Below are positions 12,319-26,300 of a stretch of 64,000 nucleotides of DNA, one piece after another (the stretch's first letter is position 1; the number at the start of each line of letters is the position of its first letter). Where the stretch lies: assembly GCF_000006565.2 (NCBI RefSeq), contig NC_031476.1, forward strand, positions 3,930,458 to 3,994,457, written 5' to 3'. Under the pieces are notes generated by a model. The model saw only the letters and a program-made list of their open reading frames with translations. It did no database searches and was not told where the DNA came from. Source of the stretch: Toxoplasma gondii ME49. Taxonomy: Eukaryota > Apicomplexa > Conoidasida > Eucoccidiorida > Sarcocystidae. Made by a program: the position numbers and the translations under genes.

Positions 12319-14322
12319 GGTGGAGTGACGGGACCAAGGGGCGTGCAGAAGGGGGAAATCTGACAAGCAACACAGGCCGGTTCGTTAAAGGGTGTTTCTT
12401 CGTTATCAGGAGAACTAAAGCACCAGGCGGTCGCGAAAAGCGTTCTCGAGATCTGCGTTAACATAATTGGAGTCCTCGTGTAAAATCTGTGTGTCTTACT
12501 CGTCTGTAACTCGGTCACTTGCGAATGGCAACACGCCGAAGCTGGACTGCAGAACGGAAGCAGAGGAGATCCAAGCCCAATCACGGAAAAGGAGAACTAA
12601 GCGTTCCTCAAGAAAGTGGGAACAGAGAGGAAGGATATGCGACACCAGCGTGTGTTTGTTTCCGTTGCTTTCCATCATTCAAGCCAAGGCGCGACAAAGA
12701 AAAGGGGACACACACGGCGAAAAGTCGCGCGAGCACAATTCAGGAAACGTGTCGATCGCCAACCATCGAAGTCTCGAGAGGGCGGAATAGCGGATTCAGC
12801 GAAACGCAAAACCCGCCTGAAAGAGACTGAGTCCGAACGTACAGCGTCTCCGCTGAACTGAAAAAATCAAAAGGACCAGTAGAAGGAGGAAGGGAGACGG
12901 AGACACAGAGACAGACACGTGACAGAGCAAAACTGCATGCGAGATACTCGGATACTCGCTTCTGCTGAATGAGACTTCACGCACAAGCCCTCTCGGCCGC
13001 GCCGACTTCGCGTGCGATGGGAGCGACAGCTAGACTCTTTCCGCCTTCGTCCGTTCGTCGCTTGCCGCCACGTCTTATTCATCTAAACACGCAGATTCGC
13101 TCAGAAACACACCCATGCGTCGAGGTCCCTCCTCATCTCGGAAGAAGCGGTCCGGTTTTTTCAGCTCGACTCTCTTTGCAGACTCTCCACTTCTCGTCGC
13201 CAAACCAACAGCCAGACTCACGAACACAACCGGATTCATGTTCCAGGGAAAGAAGTAAACGGCGCGTGCGGTGCCGTCCTGCTGGATCTGATGGTCATTC
13301 TCTGTCTGTCGAGCTGCCTATGCGTCTCCTTCCCCTTTTTCTATTCCGCTTTTGCGTGTCGGCGTCGACGCGCAGCCTTCCGTCCGGCCCGCGGCCGGTC
13401 TTTGCTCGCGGTTTTCAAGGTAGTTCTTTTCTTTTTGCCGCGTCGCCGCCTTCGCTCGACCGACGTGCGGTGTCGACCCAGAAACAGAGAGGACCGCGCG
13501 TGTCTCCAAGAGAAAACGGCGACGGAAACGCGCAAAGGGGAGTTGCCGGAAGCGGGGGATCCGCGTAGCTACAAAAGTTGTACACAAACAGGGATGACGT
13601 CGACGACTGAGAGAGGCGCGACGGGCGCGAGAGCACTTCATGCGCAGCGATATAGCCAATTACGAGATTGGAACTCGTAAGTTTAACTTGGAAGGTTGTT
13701 GTTTTAGCTGTTAAACTCTATGTCCGAGGACTCTCAGCCGAAAAGGGGGAAGCGAGACAGAGCGGAACGGAGAGAAACAAAGTGGACTCGACGGCGGATG
13801 CCGCGAACAGGGTAAGAAGACGCGGCTCCTACGATTGAACGGTATCGACAAAGCCAATCGCGGCTGGGAAGGCACAGGGAGCGCCCAGGAGCTCAGTTTC
13901 GAGGACTGCGGGTGCACAGCTGGAAGAAGCGAAACGCGGTCAAAAGTCAGCGCAACCAGGGCGAGTAATTGCCTTTGCGATGTCTGAGTTGAAAAATTGT
14001 GAGAGGACCTTCTCTGGATCTTTCTGCGTCCAGACAGCTATGAAAGAGTAGCTGTTGTCCTGAGACTCGTCTCCGTCTTGTTCTTTGTTGACAAGTAAAC
14101 ACGACGCTCCTCACACTTTCTCCTTGCCACCTCGTTCCTCTTTCTCTTCGAGTCTGCTTTCATGTTCATTCGTTGCAGCTTCTCGTTGTCGCGCTCTCGT
14201 TTTCCTGTGCTTCGTGGAAGGCCTGCCTGCGAGGACAGCTCCGCGGCAGTCCGCAACCGTAGAAGGATGTCTTCCCTGAATTTGTATCGCTGCGGATTCT
14301 CGGAACCGTTCACAGCACGACG
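12319..14322. promoter_or_regulatory. Shared upstream region of PPO (-) and the TKL kinase (+)
   Basis: Two kilobases separate the divergent start codons, so both promoters and 5' UTRs should be here. A TGCATGC heptamer lies at 12934-12940; this core is a recognised T. gondii promoter element. It is nearer PPO (about 0.6 kb upstream) than the kinase (about 1.4 kb). A regulatory role is inference from position and motif. Confidence 0.45.
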
Positions 14323-17300
14323 ATGAAGAACGGCGACGGAGGAGACTTCAGGACGCGTTTCTCCCCTCAGACTGCCTTCCAAACAGGTGCTGTCGGCCAG
14401 CGCCGAAGGGGGAAACGGAAGAGAGGGCAAAGTTGTGAGAGTGCAGACGAGGAAGCAAGACGAGACGCGCGAAGAGAGCGGAAGACGCAGGGGTCAGAGA
14501 AACGCGCAGGCCTCGCTTTGTTGACATCTTCTCGATGCATGACAGATCCGTGGCGAAAGGGTGTCACAGGAACGTCTGAGGCGAGACAGCAAGAAGCAAC
14601 ATGCGCCGAGCCTGAGGACGAAGAGGGCCGTCTCCTTCGTCTGGCCTGGGCGTCCTTACGGAGTCTGCGCGACGGCGGGAGAGTTGATCCTTCGTGCCAC
14701 ACATGCAGAGGAATTCGACGGCAACCAATTGGTGAGACCGGCCGTCGCGAAGAAGATCAAACACCGGACGACTCTGGAGACCGTCCAAGCAGCTCTCATG
14801 CGGGTACATCGCGTCTGTTCTGTTGTCCAGGCTTCTGCCTTCCAAAGGCATTTGCCACGTCCTCTTTGCAGAATGGAAAGAAGAAGAGGGAAGAAGAACA
14901 TGGACAGGAGAATCGTCTCCTGAAAAGACAGTGCCGATGCGCGGTGTCGCTGCGGTTCTCTCCGGGAGCCGCTTCGCCCCAAGTGAAGCCGAATGCCGGA
15001 GACGACTGCATGTGTTTCCGCTCGTATTTCTCACCTCATCTTCTTTCTCTCTCCTCTGTCTCATCTGCGCCACCTCTACAATCAGTGCGACGGAGCACAC
15101 GAGAGCCGGCGATTGCTGTAGGGACCGCTTCCGAGTCTCCTCGTGGTGACTGCTCGTTCTCTCGCTCTCTCCGCTGGAGAGGGCAGCATGCTGTCAAGGA
15201 CGCAACTTTCTCACGCTCCGCGCACCTGGGTTCTCCCGCTGGTTCACCTCTCCTCAGTATACTAGCCTCTCCTATTGTCCCCAGGCGCGCTTTCTCCGAT
15301 GAGCTGTCTCCTGCTTTCTCCTACGACAGAGACGCAGAAGCTCTTCTCCCGTCTCCTCCCATCTTCTCAACGATGGCTTGCTTCGGAGCGGCGCCTTGTG
15401 ACGGCCTCGACGAGACAGCTGATGTGCGCCCCAGGCCTGCGTCGGGGTCCTCGTTGCGGCGGGAGTGTCCAGACACCTCACGCCCTCCCACGGCATCACC
15501 CCGACGCGGTTTTCCTGCGACTTCACCCTCAACACGTTTTTGCCCTGTTCAGCGTCTACGTGAATCTCCTTCAGCTTCTTGGTTCGGACGGCGTTTACAG
15601 TCCCGTGGCCCCTCCCGAGACGCCCGCCTCTCTTCTGAGAAGTTGAGTTTCTCACCAGCGGCGTCTCCAGTCTCTCCTGTGTCGCACCCAGCTTCCAGTC
15701 CAGCGGTCGGCAACCCGTCAGGTGTCTGTTCACCTCTCCAGCCGTCTCCGCGTCTGCCGCCCGCCGCAGCGTCAGGAGCCGTTTCCCCTGAGGAAGGCCA
15801 ACGCACTGATGTTGATTTGAGGAACCGAGTGCCGTCGACTTCAGACGAGTGTAAAATGTCTCAAAAACACGATCGCCCTTGGCCCGGAGTCTCGTCTTCT
15901 GATTCTCCACATCCTTCTTCATCTTTCGCTCCGTCTTCCTCTTCATCGTCGGCTTCTTCGTCTGCTCTCGCAGGTTTTTGTCAAGAGCCAGCGTCGGGTG
16001 TGCACCCGCTGCGGCAAGCTCGGACGCGAGACCTGCCCCATACTTCATCAAAACCCCCTCGACGTGCTTCACCAGATCTCTCTCGACAACGACGTCTTGC
16101 CCAGCATCGAACTGCCTCTTCTTCTCAGACCGCGTCTCGCTCTGTTTCCCCTCCCTCTTGCCCCTCTCTTTGTTCTTCTCCTTCTTCTTCGATTTCGCCT
16201 TCTTCGGAGTCTCCTTCATGTGCGTCGCCTGCTTCCGCGCTGCTGAGAGAAGAGCGACGCGCGCTGGAGAAGGCGGCACTGCGTTGCTGCTTGCCTCTAA
16301 GCCACCGGAGGTCAGATCAAGTTGTGGGCATCGGGGAGACACGCGAGGAGAGGAGCGAACAGGCAGAGGCAGACGGCGTTCTGAAGGCGTTGAAGCATCT
16401 CCTTCGTCTCCTCTTTTTCCGGCACACGGTGTTGAAGCATCGTGACGCAGGTCTCGTCCCCGCCGGCCCAAGGACGCCCTCCGGAATCCTCGCTGCGGTC
16501 CACCACGTGGCTGATTCTCTTCAGGTGAGACATGGACGGTCCCGGCGTTGGCGAGCCATCGGGGTGGGGAAAGACCAACATTTGAGACCCCAAATGTGCG
16601 AGATCGTCCCTTCAGACACGATAGAAAGAGGCGCTACGAACTGATGAACTGGTACTGGGTGATCTGGGTCTCTGTTCTCCATCGAAACTCACGAGCGCAG
16701 AAGACTAAACTGCACAACGTTTAGCCTGTACGCTGCATGCGTTTGAATGCCAACTTACGAGAGACCGTAAGAGTAGAGGTTCTCGCATTTGCAACTTCGT
16801 CCGTAGCGCTCAATGCGAGCCTTCACGTACTGCATTTATGAGCCGTGATGAGTTCGCCTAGCCACCACGGTCCGGGTGCTCAGGAACAACTTTTTTATCG
16901 CAGAGACTGATAGACCTTGGAGAGATAGCGAGGCCGAAAGAGCGAAAGAGCGAGAGCTGGGAACACGGAAAGAGGGAGAGAAACGTGAACGCGAGAGCGA
17001 GAAGAGATGAGGAAAGACGACCAAGAGGGTCCCGGACTGGGGCGATGAACGGTAGTCTCGATGCAGCACAGGCAGGGAATGATCACGAACGGGGCGACAC
17101 AATCAAATCGCTCGCAAGACACTTCGGCGTATATCTTCTCGCGCTCACGCAGTTCTTGCCTGATCTTTGGTGTGGCCTCACCAGATGTCAAGCGTGTCTC
17201 GAAAACTGATTGTCTCTGCCAGTCGGTGGCGTACAACTCGTTCGGTTTGTTTTTGTTTCCGTTCTGCTACGCAGCTCCACGCGTTGAAACCCGCCCAGGA

Positions 17301-20300
17301 GGACGTTCGTACGGCCCTTCGTCTTCTTCTTGTTATTCACCGCCTCTCTCTTCAGGTGCGTGTTGCGCGATTCTCCTGTCACATCATTTTTTCGCTCGTT
17401 CTTCCGATCTCTCTGTCTATATCCATCTCTATCTGTGTCTCTGTCTGTTTCCCTTGTTCCTTCTTTCGCGCTCCCCCATCCTCGAAATCTCTTCCCCGTC
17501 TCTCCCAGCCTCTCGCCCCTGCGTGCTTTCTCTCTTTGTAGCTCTATATCCCGCGCTAGCTTCCTCTCTGTCTTCGCATTTCCACCTCTCTCTCCGTCCT
17601 GCCTCCCGCCTGGCCTGTTGAGTCCCTTCTGTGGGTCTCTCGTGACACCGGCGTCTCTGCGTCACCTCGTGTTCTCCTTCAGAACCCCCTTGCTTGCCTG
17701 CGTGTCGTTTCCTCCCCGATGGTCGTTTGCGTGTGGCTAAGTTTATCTCTGCTCCGTCTCTCCGTTCCTTTTTTTCGCTTTTTCCCTTCTCGCTCAGCTT
17801 CCGACCGAAGTTTTGAATGCGCCGCAGTCCCCTCTGGAGCGCCTGCCGCTGCTGCTGCTCCAGCGTCTCAACGAATGCCGAGATCAACCTGAGAAACCGG
17901 GAAAGGGGGGACACCGGAAGGAGAGAAGGCGACGCGGCTCGGTTGAGAGCGGCTGCAGAGATTCGCCTGTCAACTCAAGCCGTCTCCGCCTCGTCGCAGG
18001 CTATGCCGGGTGGTTGGAGCAGAAGCTCTTTGTTGTAAGAGACCTGGACCTCTTCTTTTCTGGTACGAGCCAAACAGTCTCTTCCATATCGGGTCTCGTT
18101 CCAGAGTGCATTTTGGCCTGCTCAGCTCAGGCTATGTTTGTGTGTTTTGATGGTGAATGAGACTTATCTTCTTCGATGTTGCCCGGACATGTTGATGACG
18201 CAGATACTAACAAAACACCGGTTTTGGATGGAGTGTCTTTTGACACCGCACACTATGCTAGAAACTAGAGCACTGAGATACCGTATGAAGTGGCCTCTTC
18301 TCATAGGCCATCCTCGATTGTGTATACTACCAGCTAGACTACTGGTCCAGATAACGAAGGTCGCGGTTTCCCGGATCCACGTTCTAGGGTTCTTTTCATG
18401 GCTCAGTGCATTCAACGTGGTGCAATCCAGCGTATAGTTGAACGACCAGCATCCGGATGCAACCTGTACAACTGTCGCGCTCCTCAAACGTTTTCTTCAG
18501 CCTCGTGTCTTTATCTGCATGCGCTGGGCAAACGGGGCCTCTCTCTGATGTTCGGGCTGTCTTTGTACCTCTCGAGCCTCCTGTCTGTCCACCTCGTTGC
18601 TGTCTCTGCTTCTTCGGTGTCGTTCGCTTCCTTTTCCATCTTTGCCTGTTCGCGTTGGTACAGGAACATGATATACTGTGTCAGATTTGTAGAGAACCAT
18701 AGAGACAGTGATAAGCTGATTAGACAGAGACAGGGGGAGACGGCGATTCCTCGGTGGCGCGTGGTGGAGAGGCAACAGGAAAGGAGGTAAAAGAGAATCT
18801 GGATGTACATAGACATGCGACAGCATGTAAGGGATCAAAGTGGAGGGGAGTATCGGATCGGGTGCGACATGCATTTCACATGAGGACACTTGCGGAGATC
18901 AGGAAATGCCTGAACAGTGACAGAGGTGACTTGGCAGATTGCGGTTCATGCGACAGTCTGGTTTATGCTCTAGTTTTATGGTCCATCTGCCCCTTCCGTT
19001 TTCCGCGAACTGCGTCCATTTTCATCTCGTCCGTCTCCGTTTTCGTTTCTCGCTTTAGATACCCGTTGCTCTCCTCTTCCTGACTGTTTTTCGTTACCAG
19101 GCAATTGGTCTCTGGAAAGTTTCTTGAAGGCGAACTGCCTGGAGAGTCTTTCGGCGTTGGCAGCCGCTGCCGGCGATGAAGACGCTGGGGTCGAGGTGCA
19201 CATTTCGCCTGTGTCGGTTGACATTTTGGAAAGGTCAGAAGGAGACTCAAAAGTGATTAGCTAAACAATGAAGCACCACCTTACCACCACCACCGCGCAT
19301 GCAGAGTTCACATCTCATCTTCGTTCCCATCTGCCTGTTCGTTCTCGTCTTCATCTCTCTTCACCTCTAGATCTGACCCCCGTGGATTCGGTTCTGCCCC
19401 CCCGTTTGTCCTTCGCTCTGCACTCGTGTCTGCTTGTGTCACCCTCGGTGTCCTGACGTCTCTTTTGCCTTCATCTTCTCGTCTGTTTCATTGCCTGCTT
19501 CCTTCACGACCACCCTTTGTTTCTTGGATGCGTTTCTCCAGCTCCTCTCACCACCCTCCTCTGCTCTCGGCTTGTTTTCTTCCCAGCTCTGGCTTCTTCT
19601 CTCTCTTTCTCTCTCCTGCGCTCTCTCACATCCCCCTTTTGTAATCGCCCTCCAAGTCTTTCGTGATGACTGTACACCTCGACCCGACTGGACTGGCTAC
19701 GAAGCCAAACCCGTTGCGTTTTTCTTCTCAGACTGCTTCGGTCTGTTCTCCTCCCGGCTTTAACGCTCTGCCGGGGGTTCATCGGTCAGGCTGAGACGCC
19801 TGTGTTCCCCGTTTGCGCGGCGCTCTTGTGTCACCTGGCAGACGACGTGTGGGGGGCGTTCTCGGTTTGTCTGCATCTGTATTCTCTTCTTCTTTCGCGA
19901 GTGGAAGGGTGCCGTACGCGGCGAAGACGGCCCCCAGCACCTGCTCCCCAGTCACTCGGAGGCGACGGGGAAGACCCGCAGAGACTCACGCATGCAGGCG
20001 AGAAAGCTCGCCAGAGGTCTGCGGCCAGTACCCAGCTCAGTCGGCGCCTCGCCAGTCTCCGGCCTGGTCTCGTCGAGGCTGTGCGCAGGGTAAAGGAGGT
20101 GGCAGGTGAGACAGAACAAGGTTTACCAGTCATCGGTCAGCTACGGTGTCAGTGTCGAATATAGTGTACCGAGTATCTGATGCAGAGATGGACATTTCCG
20201 GACGGGGTCTACAGTCAAAGGATAACCGCCGGAAGTTTGTGTCAAACGTGTGTACCTGGGTAGCAACTTAGATACACAGGTGGACATAATTCGTGTACCG

Positions 20301-23300
20301 TTTGTACCTGCTTGACTTAGGTTACTTTAACGAGGGAAGCGTCGAACATATATATATGAGTATCATCTGAACTGCGCTCTGCGAGCACAACGCTGCTTAG
20401 ATCTCTTTTCGCAAGCTCGGTGTCGCTTGCTTTGGGAGAGCAGCTCTCTCTCATGGTTTCCGTCTCTGTTTCTGGCCCGCGAAGATCCAGTCAGTGGCAG
20501 GTGGCAAGGGGGAGAAGCAGGTGGGAAAACGGGAGAGGGCGACGGGAAGGCCAAGGGAGGATGAAGGACAAAGGAAGAAACGGCAATCGAAAAAAGCCAC
20601 TAGGGAGTGCTACCCAAGAAATGGACGAAGGCGGGAGACCCACGGGAGGAAACGGGAACCGGCAGGGAATCGAAAAGGAGAACAGGGGCGTACGTGTGCT
20701 TATCGGTTGTAAGACTGTTTCGCTTCCCAGCAAATCCATACACATGTATATAGAGACGCGAAGTGGTTGGATGCTTGTTTTCTGAGGAGGTCTTTTTCTT
20801 TGGTTCACTGTGCTCGCTGAGTTGAACCACACTGTCGTCGCCACCCACGCAGGTTTTACGCGATCTGTCTTGTACCCTTCCTTTCTGACGACTGTTGAGG
20901 CACGTGTGGTGTTTTGCCTCTTGTAGAGTTACGACGCCTTTGTCCCCTTTGTGTTATGTCTCCCTTGCGCGTTGCTTTTAGATTGGTGCGACGCCTTGTC
21001 GAGTCACGTCGACCTTCTCTCGCGTCTCCGGCAGCCGACGGCGTGTCTGTTGTCGGTGCTCGGAGACCTGCTGCATGTTCCCCCGTCTTCGTTCTCGTTC
21101 TCCTCCTGTCTTCGTGTCGGCATCCATCCCAGTGGATCTAATTCCTTTCTGATTCTCCGCAACGACCACGCGCGTCTCCTCGCCCACCTTCCGCTCCCTG
21201 CGCCGTCTCTTGAACACCTCGCTGAGGCGCCACCGTGGCGTCAGCGACGTCCTTCCGCCTCATCGCCGGCCTTAGCTTGTTTGTCCTTTTCGTGTTCCTC
21301 GTGTTCTTCTTCTTCTTGTTTCGACTCTTGGTCGGCGTTTCTGGGGGGCGACACTTTTTTCCAGTTCTACTCGCTAGCTGCAGTCCCAACCCCGGGCGAC
21401 CACCGAGGCGGGCTGCGGCCCAGGTCGGGCGTGAGTGGGGTTCGGGCGCGTGGCCCAACTAACCAGGAGCAAGAGGGTCTCTCGCCATCGCGATCGTCTT
21501 CTCCATGTTTTCCTCCTTCCGGAATGTCACCTCCAACACATGCAGGATCGTCAGGGGAGAGCAGGCGGACGAGGGAATACAGGAACGACGGGAGGGAACG
21601 GCTGAGTCCAAACGCTGATGTTTCGCACGGGAGAGAAAGCGAACATCGTGAACGGAGTTGCCACCAGGGAGACAATCTGAGTCGGGAGCTGCGTGTGCCG
21701 CCTGCCTCTCTTGCATCTCGGCCTCGGGCATCTTCCTGTCGCACCGAAAGAACGGGGAAAGGCTCGTCTGCGTCCGAACCCGGCATTGACGCAACTGGCT
21801 CAGAATGGGTCCACCCGGAGGGCAACCGGATCCCTTCGGAGGGGAAGGAGTATGAGGGGAAGGACTTGCATGCGAATTTGTATCGTCTGGCGCCGCCGGA
21901 GTACGACGAAGAACAACAGCGTAGGAAGCACAGATCCGCTTCTCGCGGGCGCCGAGAGTCTGGTTCTTCGACCGTGCGAAACTCGAAGCCGCGTGATGCT
22001 GGCTTTTCTTTTCTTGGAAGCGAAGCAAAGACCACGCGAGACGAGGGACGTATGCACCCAAATATAAATGTGCACAATCAGCCTCGACGACCCCCGCAGC
22101 AGGAGCTTTTCCCTGGCACTCGAACTCAGAAGAAGGACGAAGCCCTCACTCCTCTTGACGGGGCCAGCGGCGGTGTGGCCGCTTCGTTCGGCGCTCCCTC
22201 AGGCTCCAAGCAAGCGACCCTTGTCGGGGAGAATCCCTTCTCTCCAGAGTCGGCGGATAACTTCTTCCCATCTGCTGAGCCGTTCTTCCCCTCCTCTGCA
22301 GAGGCGGTTCCGTATTCCGTTTTCGCCAAGGTAGGCGTCACTCGGAGTGTATCCAGAGATGACAGAGAAGAGACGCTCAGCGGAGACTGCAAATCGCCTC
22401 GCCCACACCAGGGCCCGTGGGGCGCGTCCGCGCCCGACCAGACAGAGCGGCAAACAGAGACCGTGGACACACTACCAAACTGGCCAGAAGACGTGGTGCT
22501 GCGTGGGCGAGACAGAGTCGGGCAAAGCCAGGAGAAGCATTTCTTCTCGGGATCGGGAAAGCAAAGGTCCGTAGATGAACTGTCAGAGGAGCAGGAGGAA
22601 GGCGCACCGTCGGCGGCTGTCGCGTCGTTCGAAGAAATCCTGCTTTCATTTACAAAGAAAGGCCAGCGCAGGGACGGGAGCCGCGATCCCGACTCGAGCT
22701 TCCGGGACTGCTCCACCCCACCTGCGACGTCCTCGCGCCGGAGACAAAACGGCGCTTTGCCAGGCCCCCCGATGTGGCAAGGCGACTTCGTCCGTCAGCG
22801 AGAAAACAGCGAGAGTCGAGTTCACCACGGTGTGTCTCGGACCTCCTCCATGTCGGGGAAACGAGGCACTCACCGGCGAGGGCCAGACGACACCTCTACC
22901 TCACACGATTGGCGTGATTCCGGCGACGTCAGACAGAACGAGACAGTCGCGTCAAGAGGACTGGTGAAGCGGGAGGCTTCAAATTCGCCTTACCCGTTTC
23001 CTGGCATCCCTCCGCCCCCTTTTTTTCCCGAACCGCCAGCCGAAGATAGATGGGATCGGTCGGGCAGCGACTTGCTTCGCGGCTCTCGAGCATTCTCTCC
23101 GGACCTTTGGGAGAGACAAGATTCATCGTGTTTGCCGCGTTCGAACCCACACGAAATCGGGGGGGAGCGACGCACCCCGAGCCAACGAAGCGGGCGAGTT
23201 GCGCATTCATTCGCTCACGATCCGTCACCTGAAACTCCTCTTTTCCAGCCCGCTTCATCTGATTTGTCTGCGCCACCTGCATACGAAGAACGAGGAGCCG

Positions 23301-26300
23301 GTCTTGAAACCAAGGGTAGGGATCTTGCCTGTCAACCTCACCACGGGTATGATGAGGCTGGGCCTCTCAGCGCTTCCCAGTTCTCTTCCAGAGGAGCTTC
23401 CGGAGGCAATCCTGAGCGGCGGGTGTCGGGAAACACTTGGCCCCGAGAGGGCACAGTGGGAGGCCCATCCGTTTCTGACCCGGCCCGTGGGTACCCGCCA
23501 TCTTCGCCTAGCCCTGCAGGCTTTGCGCTCCCACAGAGTCCCTCGCCCTGCTTCGACAACCTGCCACATCGCTCCCTCACGCAGCAGCCCTTTCCTGTCG
23601 GGCCTTTCCAGACGCCTGCGCCAGTTCCCTGTCCCCCTGCCTATCAGGTTTCAGTGCCGCAGTCGTGTAGCGTGGCGCTCGGTGGGTACCTTCATGCTTG
23701 CAGACCCCGGAACGACGGCGAGGATAGTTTTTACCTCCATGCTTATGGCGGCCTGGCGCCCCAGGGCCAGCAGCCATCAGAACTCGGTTTTGCCAGCCCT
23801 GCGTGGAGTCCGTTCGTGCCATCTCCTCCTGCGGGTCACGAACCTAACATTCATTACCCAAGCCCCACGCAAGGTCCTGCATTTGCGCCAGGTTGGCCTG
23901 GAGTCCTACCTCTGGACCCGCCGCTGTCTCCGCGGTTAACTGGCCCGACCAATTTGTTTCCAGCGTCTCCAGCGTATGTCCCACCGTTTGGGTTTTTCGC
24001 GGACCAAGGTAGCCAGCATGCATTGCCCGGGCGCGGTGATCCGCCCGGACAGCCAGCGCCCCTTTCGGCGGGATTTTGGGTCAACGGCGAGACCCTCAGA
24101 AACCTGCCGCGTCGCAGGGAAGCCAGCGAGCCTCCTGGTGGCCCGCAGAACTGCGTGGGCGCCGGTTCGGGCTTCTCGCAAGATCCTTTCTCTCCTGAAG
24201 GCGACTCGGCCGACTGGAGCATTCCTCAGAGGGAACTGGTTGTGGAAGAGAAGATCGGTAGTGGGGCGTCGAGCGAGGTGTTCGCAGGGACCTGGCGCGG
24301 CTCGGAAGTTGCGATCAAGCGCGTGGTGCTTCCGGAAAACGAATTGGCTTTTCATGCGATCCGCGACTTTCAGCGAGAACTGAAGATCATGCTCCGACTT
24401 CGGCATCCAAACCTTGTGCTTCTCATGGGTGCGAACCTCCACTCGCGTCCCCTCTTTGTCGTCACGGAACTCTGTGCCGGGGGCAGCTTGTTCGATCTTC
24501 TCCACGGCGCCCACGTCGTCCACCGAGGGAGCTCTAGAAGGGCGAGTCTCTCCAGGCCGCGATGCCCGTCATTGTGGACACAGCGTGGCAGAGAGAGTTC
24601 GCCGGTCTGGACGAGAGAAGGGGCCAGGGCGCGAGACAGGTCGCTCCACGGGGGCCACTGTGCAGACACAAAACGGGAGGCGAGCGCGAAGGCGAAGGAA
24701 CAGAGCGGACGCGTTTTCTCGGGCATGGGAGGCCGAAAGCGGCGGGGCGTGGACAAGTCGCGGAACGCGAACGAGGCAGAGAGACATCAGGACCTTGGAA
24801 GCGGAAGCGATTTCACGGAACGACGGAGTCGGGCATCTTTTTCTGCCGGGTCTGACGAGGACGCGAGCCAAGACGAAGGCAACCGCGTGGTGTTGACCTG
24901 GTGGCAAAAGGCAAAAATCGCCTTCGATGTCGCGAAAGGCTGTGCCTACCTCCACGGGTCGCGCCCGCCGATCATCCACCGCGATCTGAAATCCCTCAAT
25001 ATTCTTCTAACTGAAAAAATCGTGCATCGCCAGCAGATCCCCCACGCCAAGGTAGGCTGCTGAAAAGATCACAGTGGTTTTTGTTCTCAGCCTTGCAATC
25101 TCATGTTTCTTCTTCTCGCCGCCGGTGTCCTGTCTAAAAAACGGTGGGTCATTCGTACACGTGTTCACGCATGATACAGTCTCAGATGCGTGCCGCACTG
25201 AAAACGCATGTGCACAAAAGTGGAGTGGAGAAAGGGTTTCTTTGTCTTGGCCTCGGAGAGCTACTTTTGCATCTCCCGAGTGTCTGCTTGCGTTTCCGTC
25301 ACCTCAGTGTGTATCGTCTTTTCCCATGAGCATCGAATGCTTCCTTGTGGCCCTTTCCGTACTTTCCTCCATGAGTTTGCACTCCCTGTAGCGTTGTCCC
25401 TCTCGCCTTCGTCTCTCTGATTCCCTTGTCCCTCTCTCGCAGACTGCTCCTTTTCTGTTTCCGTTCTCGTGTTGTCCTTCTCCTCCGTCTCTCATCGTTG
25501 CCCACCTGTCTCTCCGGCCCTTCCTCTATCAAGTGTCTTTTATTTCCCTCCCGTCACCCCCTCCGTCGCCCCCAATTATCGTGAGTTTTTTCTTTTCTTC
25601 TCTCAGGTGGCTGACTTTGGACTGAGCCGGATTACGACTGTCGCTGAGAGCGGCCACCGCCCACCGGGGTACGCTGCCACGTCAGATCCCGATCCACGTT
25701 CGTCCTTCGTCGCCGATCCTTCTCTTTTGCCTCGTTCGTCGCCTTTCCTTGGTCACAACATGGCGGGGACGAATCGCACGGGGATCGTGGGGACCTACTA
25801 CTGGATGGCGCCGGAAGTCATTGCGGCCGGGAAGTACAGCGAGAAGATCGACGTCTACTCGTTCGGGGTCGTTCTGTACGAGTTGCTGTCAGAGTCGCTT
25901 CCCTACGCCCGCCCTGTCGAGGAGGCGTTTAGGCGGAAGACGGACCCGCGAGGGAGGAGCTTGTTGGAGCCAGGCGGGCGGCAGAACAGGCAGTGTTACA
26001 GGGCAAAGGTCCAAGAAAAGGACCCAGGGCCTCGGCGCGAGTCCTCATGTTCTCAGTTTTCTTCACGTCACGTGTCTACCCCAGGAGATAGAAGCAACCC
26101 AGATTGTTCAGGTACCTCCAGCGAGGGGAGTAGGTCTTCGCGCTCGTCAGACACGTTTAGTTCCGAGGCATCGGTCTCCCCTCATAGCCCCAGGAGTCGA
26201 GAAAATGAAGAACAAAAGAAAGACCACGTTCTCGTTCGGAGAGACATGGCAGATATTCTGAGGGGGGAACCGGAAAGGCAACGCATTACTATGGCGCCTC

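Noticed and set aside
18035..18040. Donor GTAAGA as the end of kinase exon 3
   Set aside because: Its phase does not fit the exon at 19101; the donor at 18063 does, and preserves the ANTH-like order.
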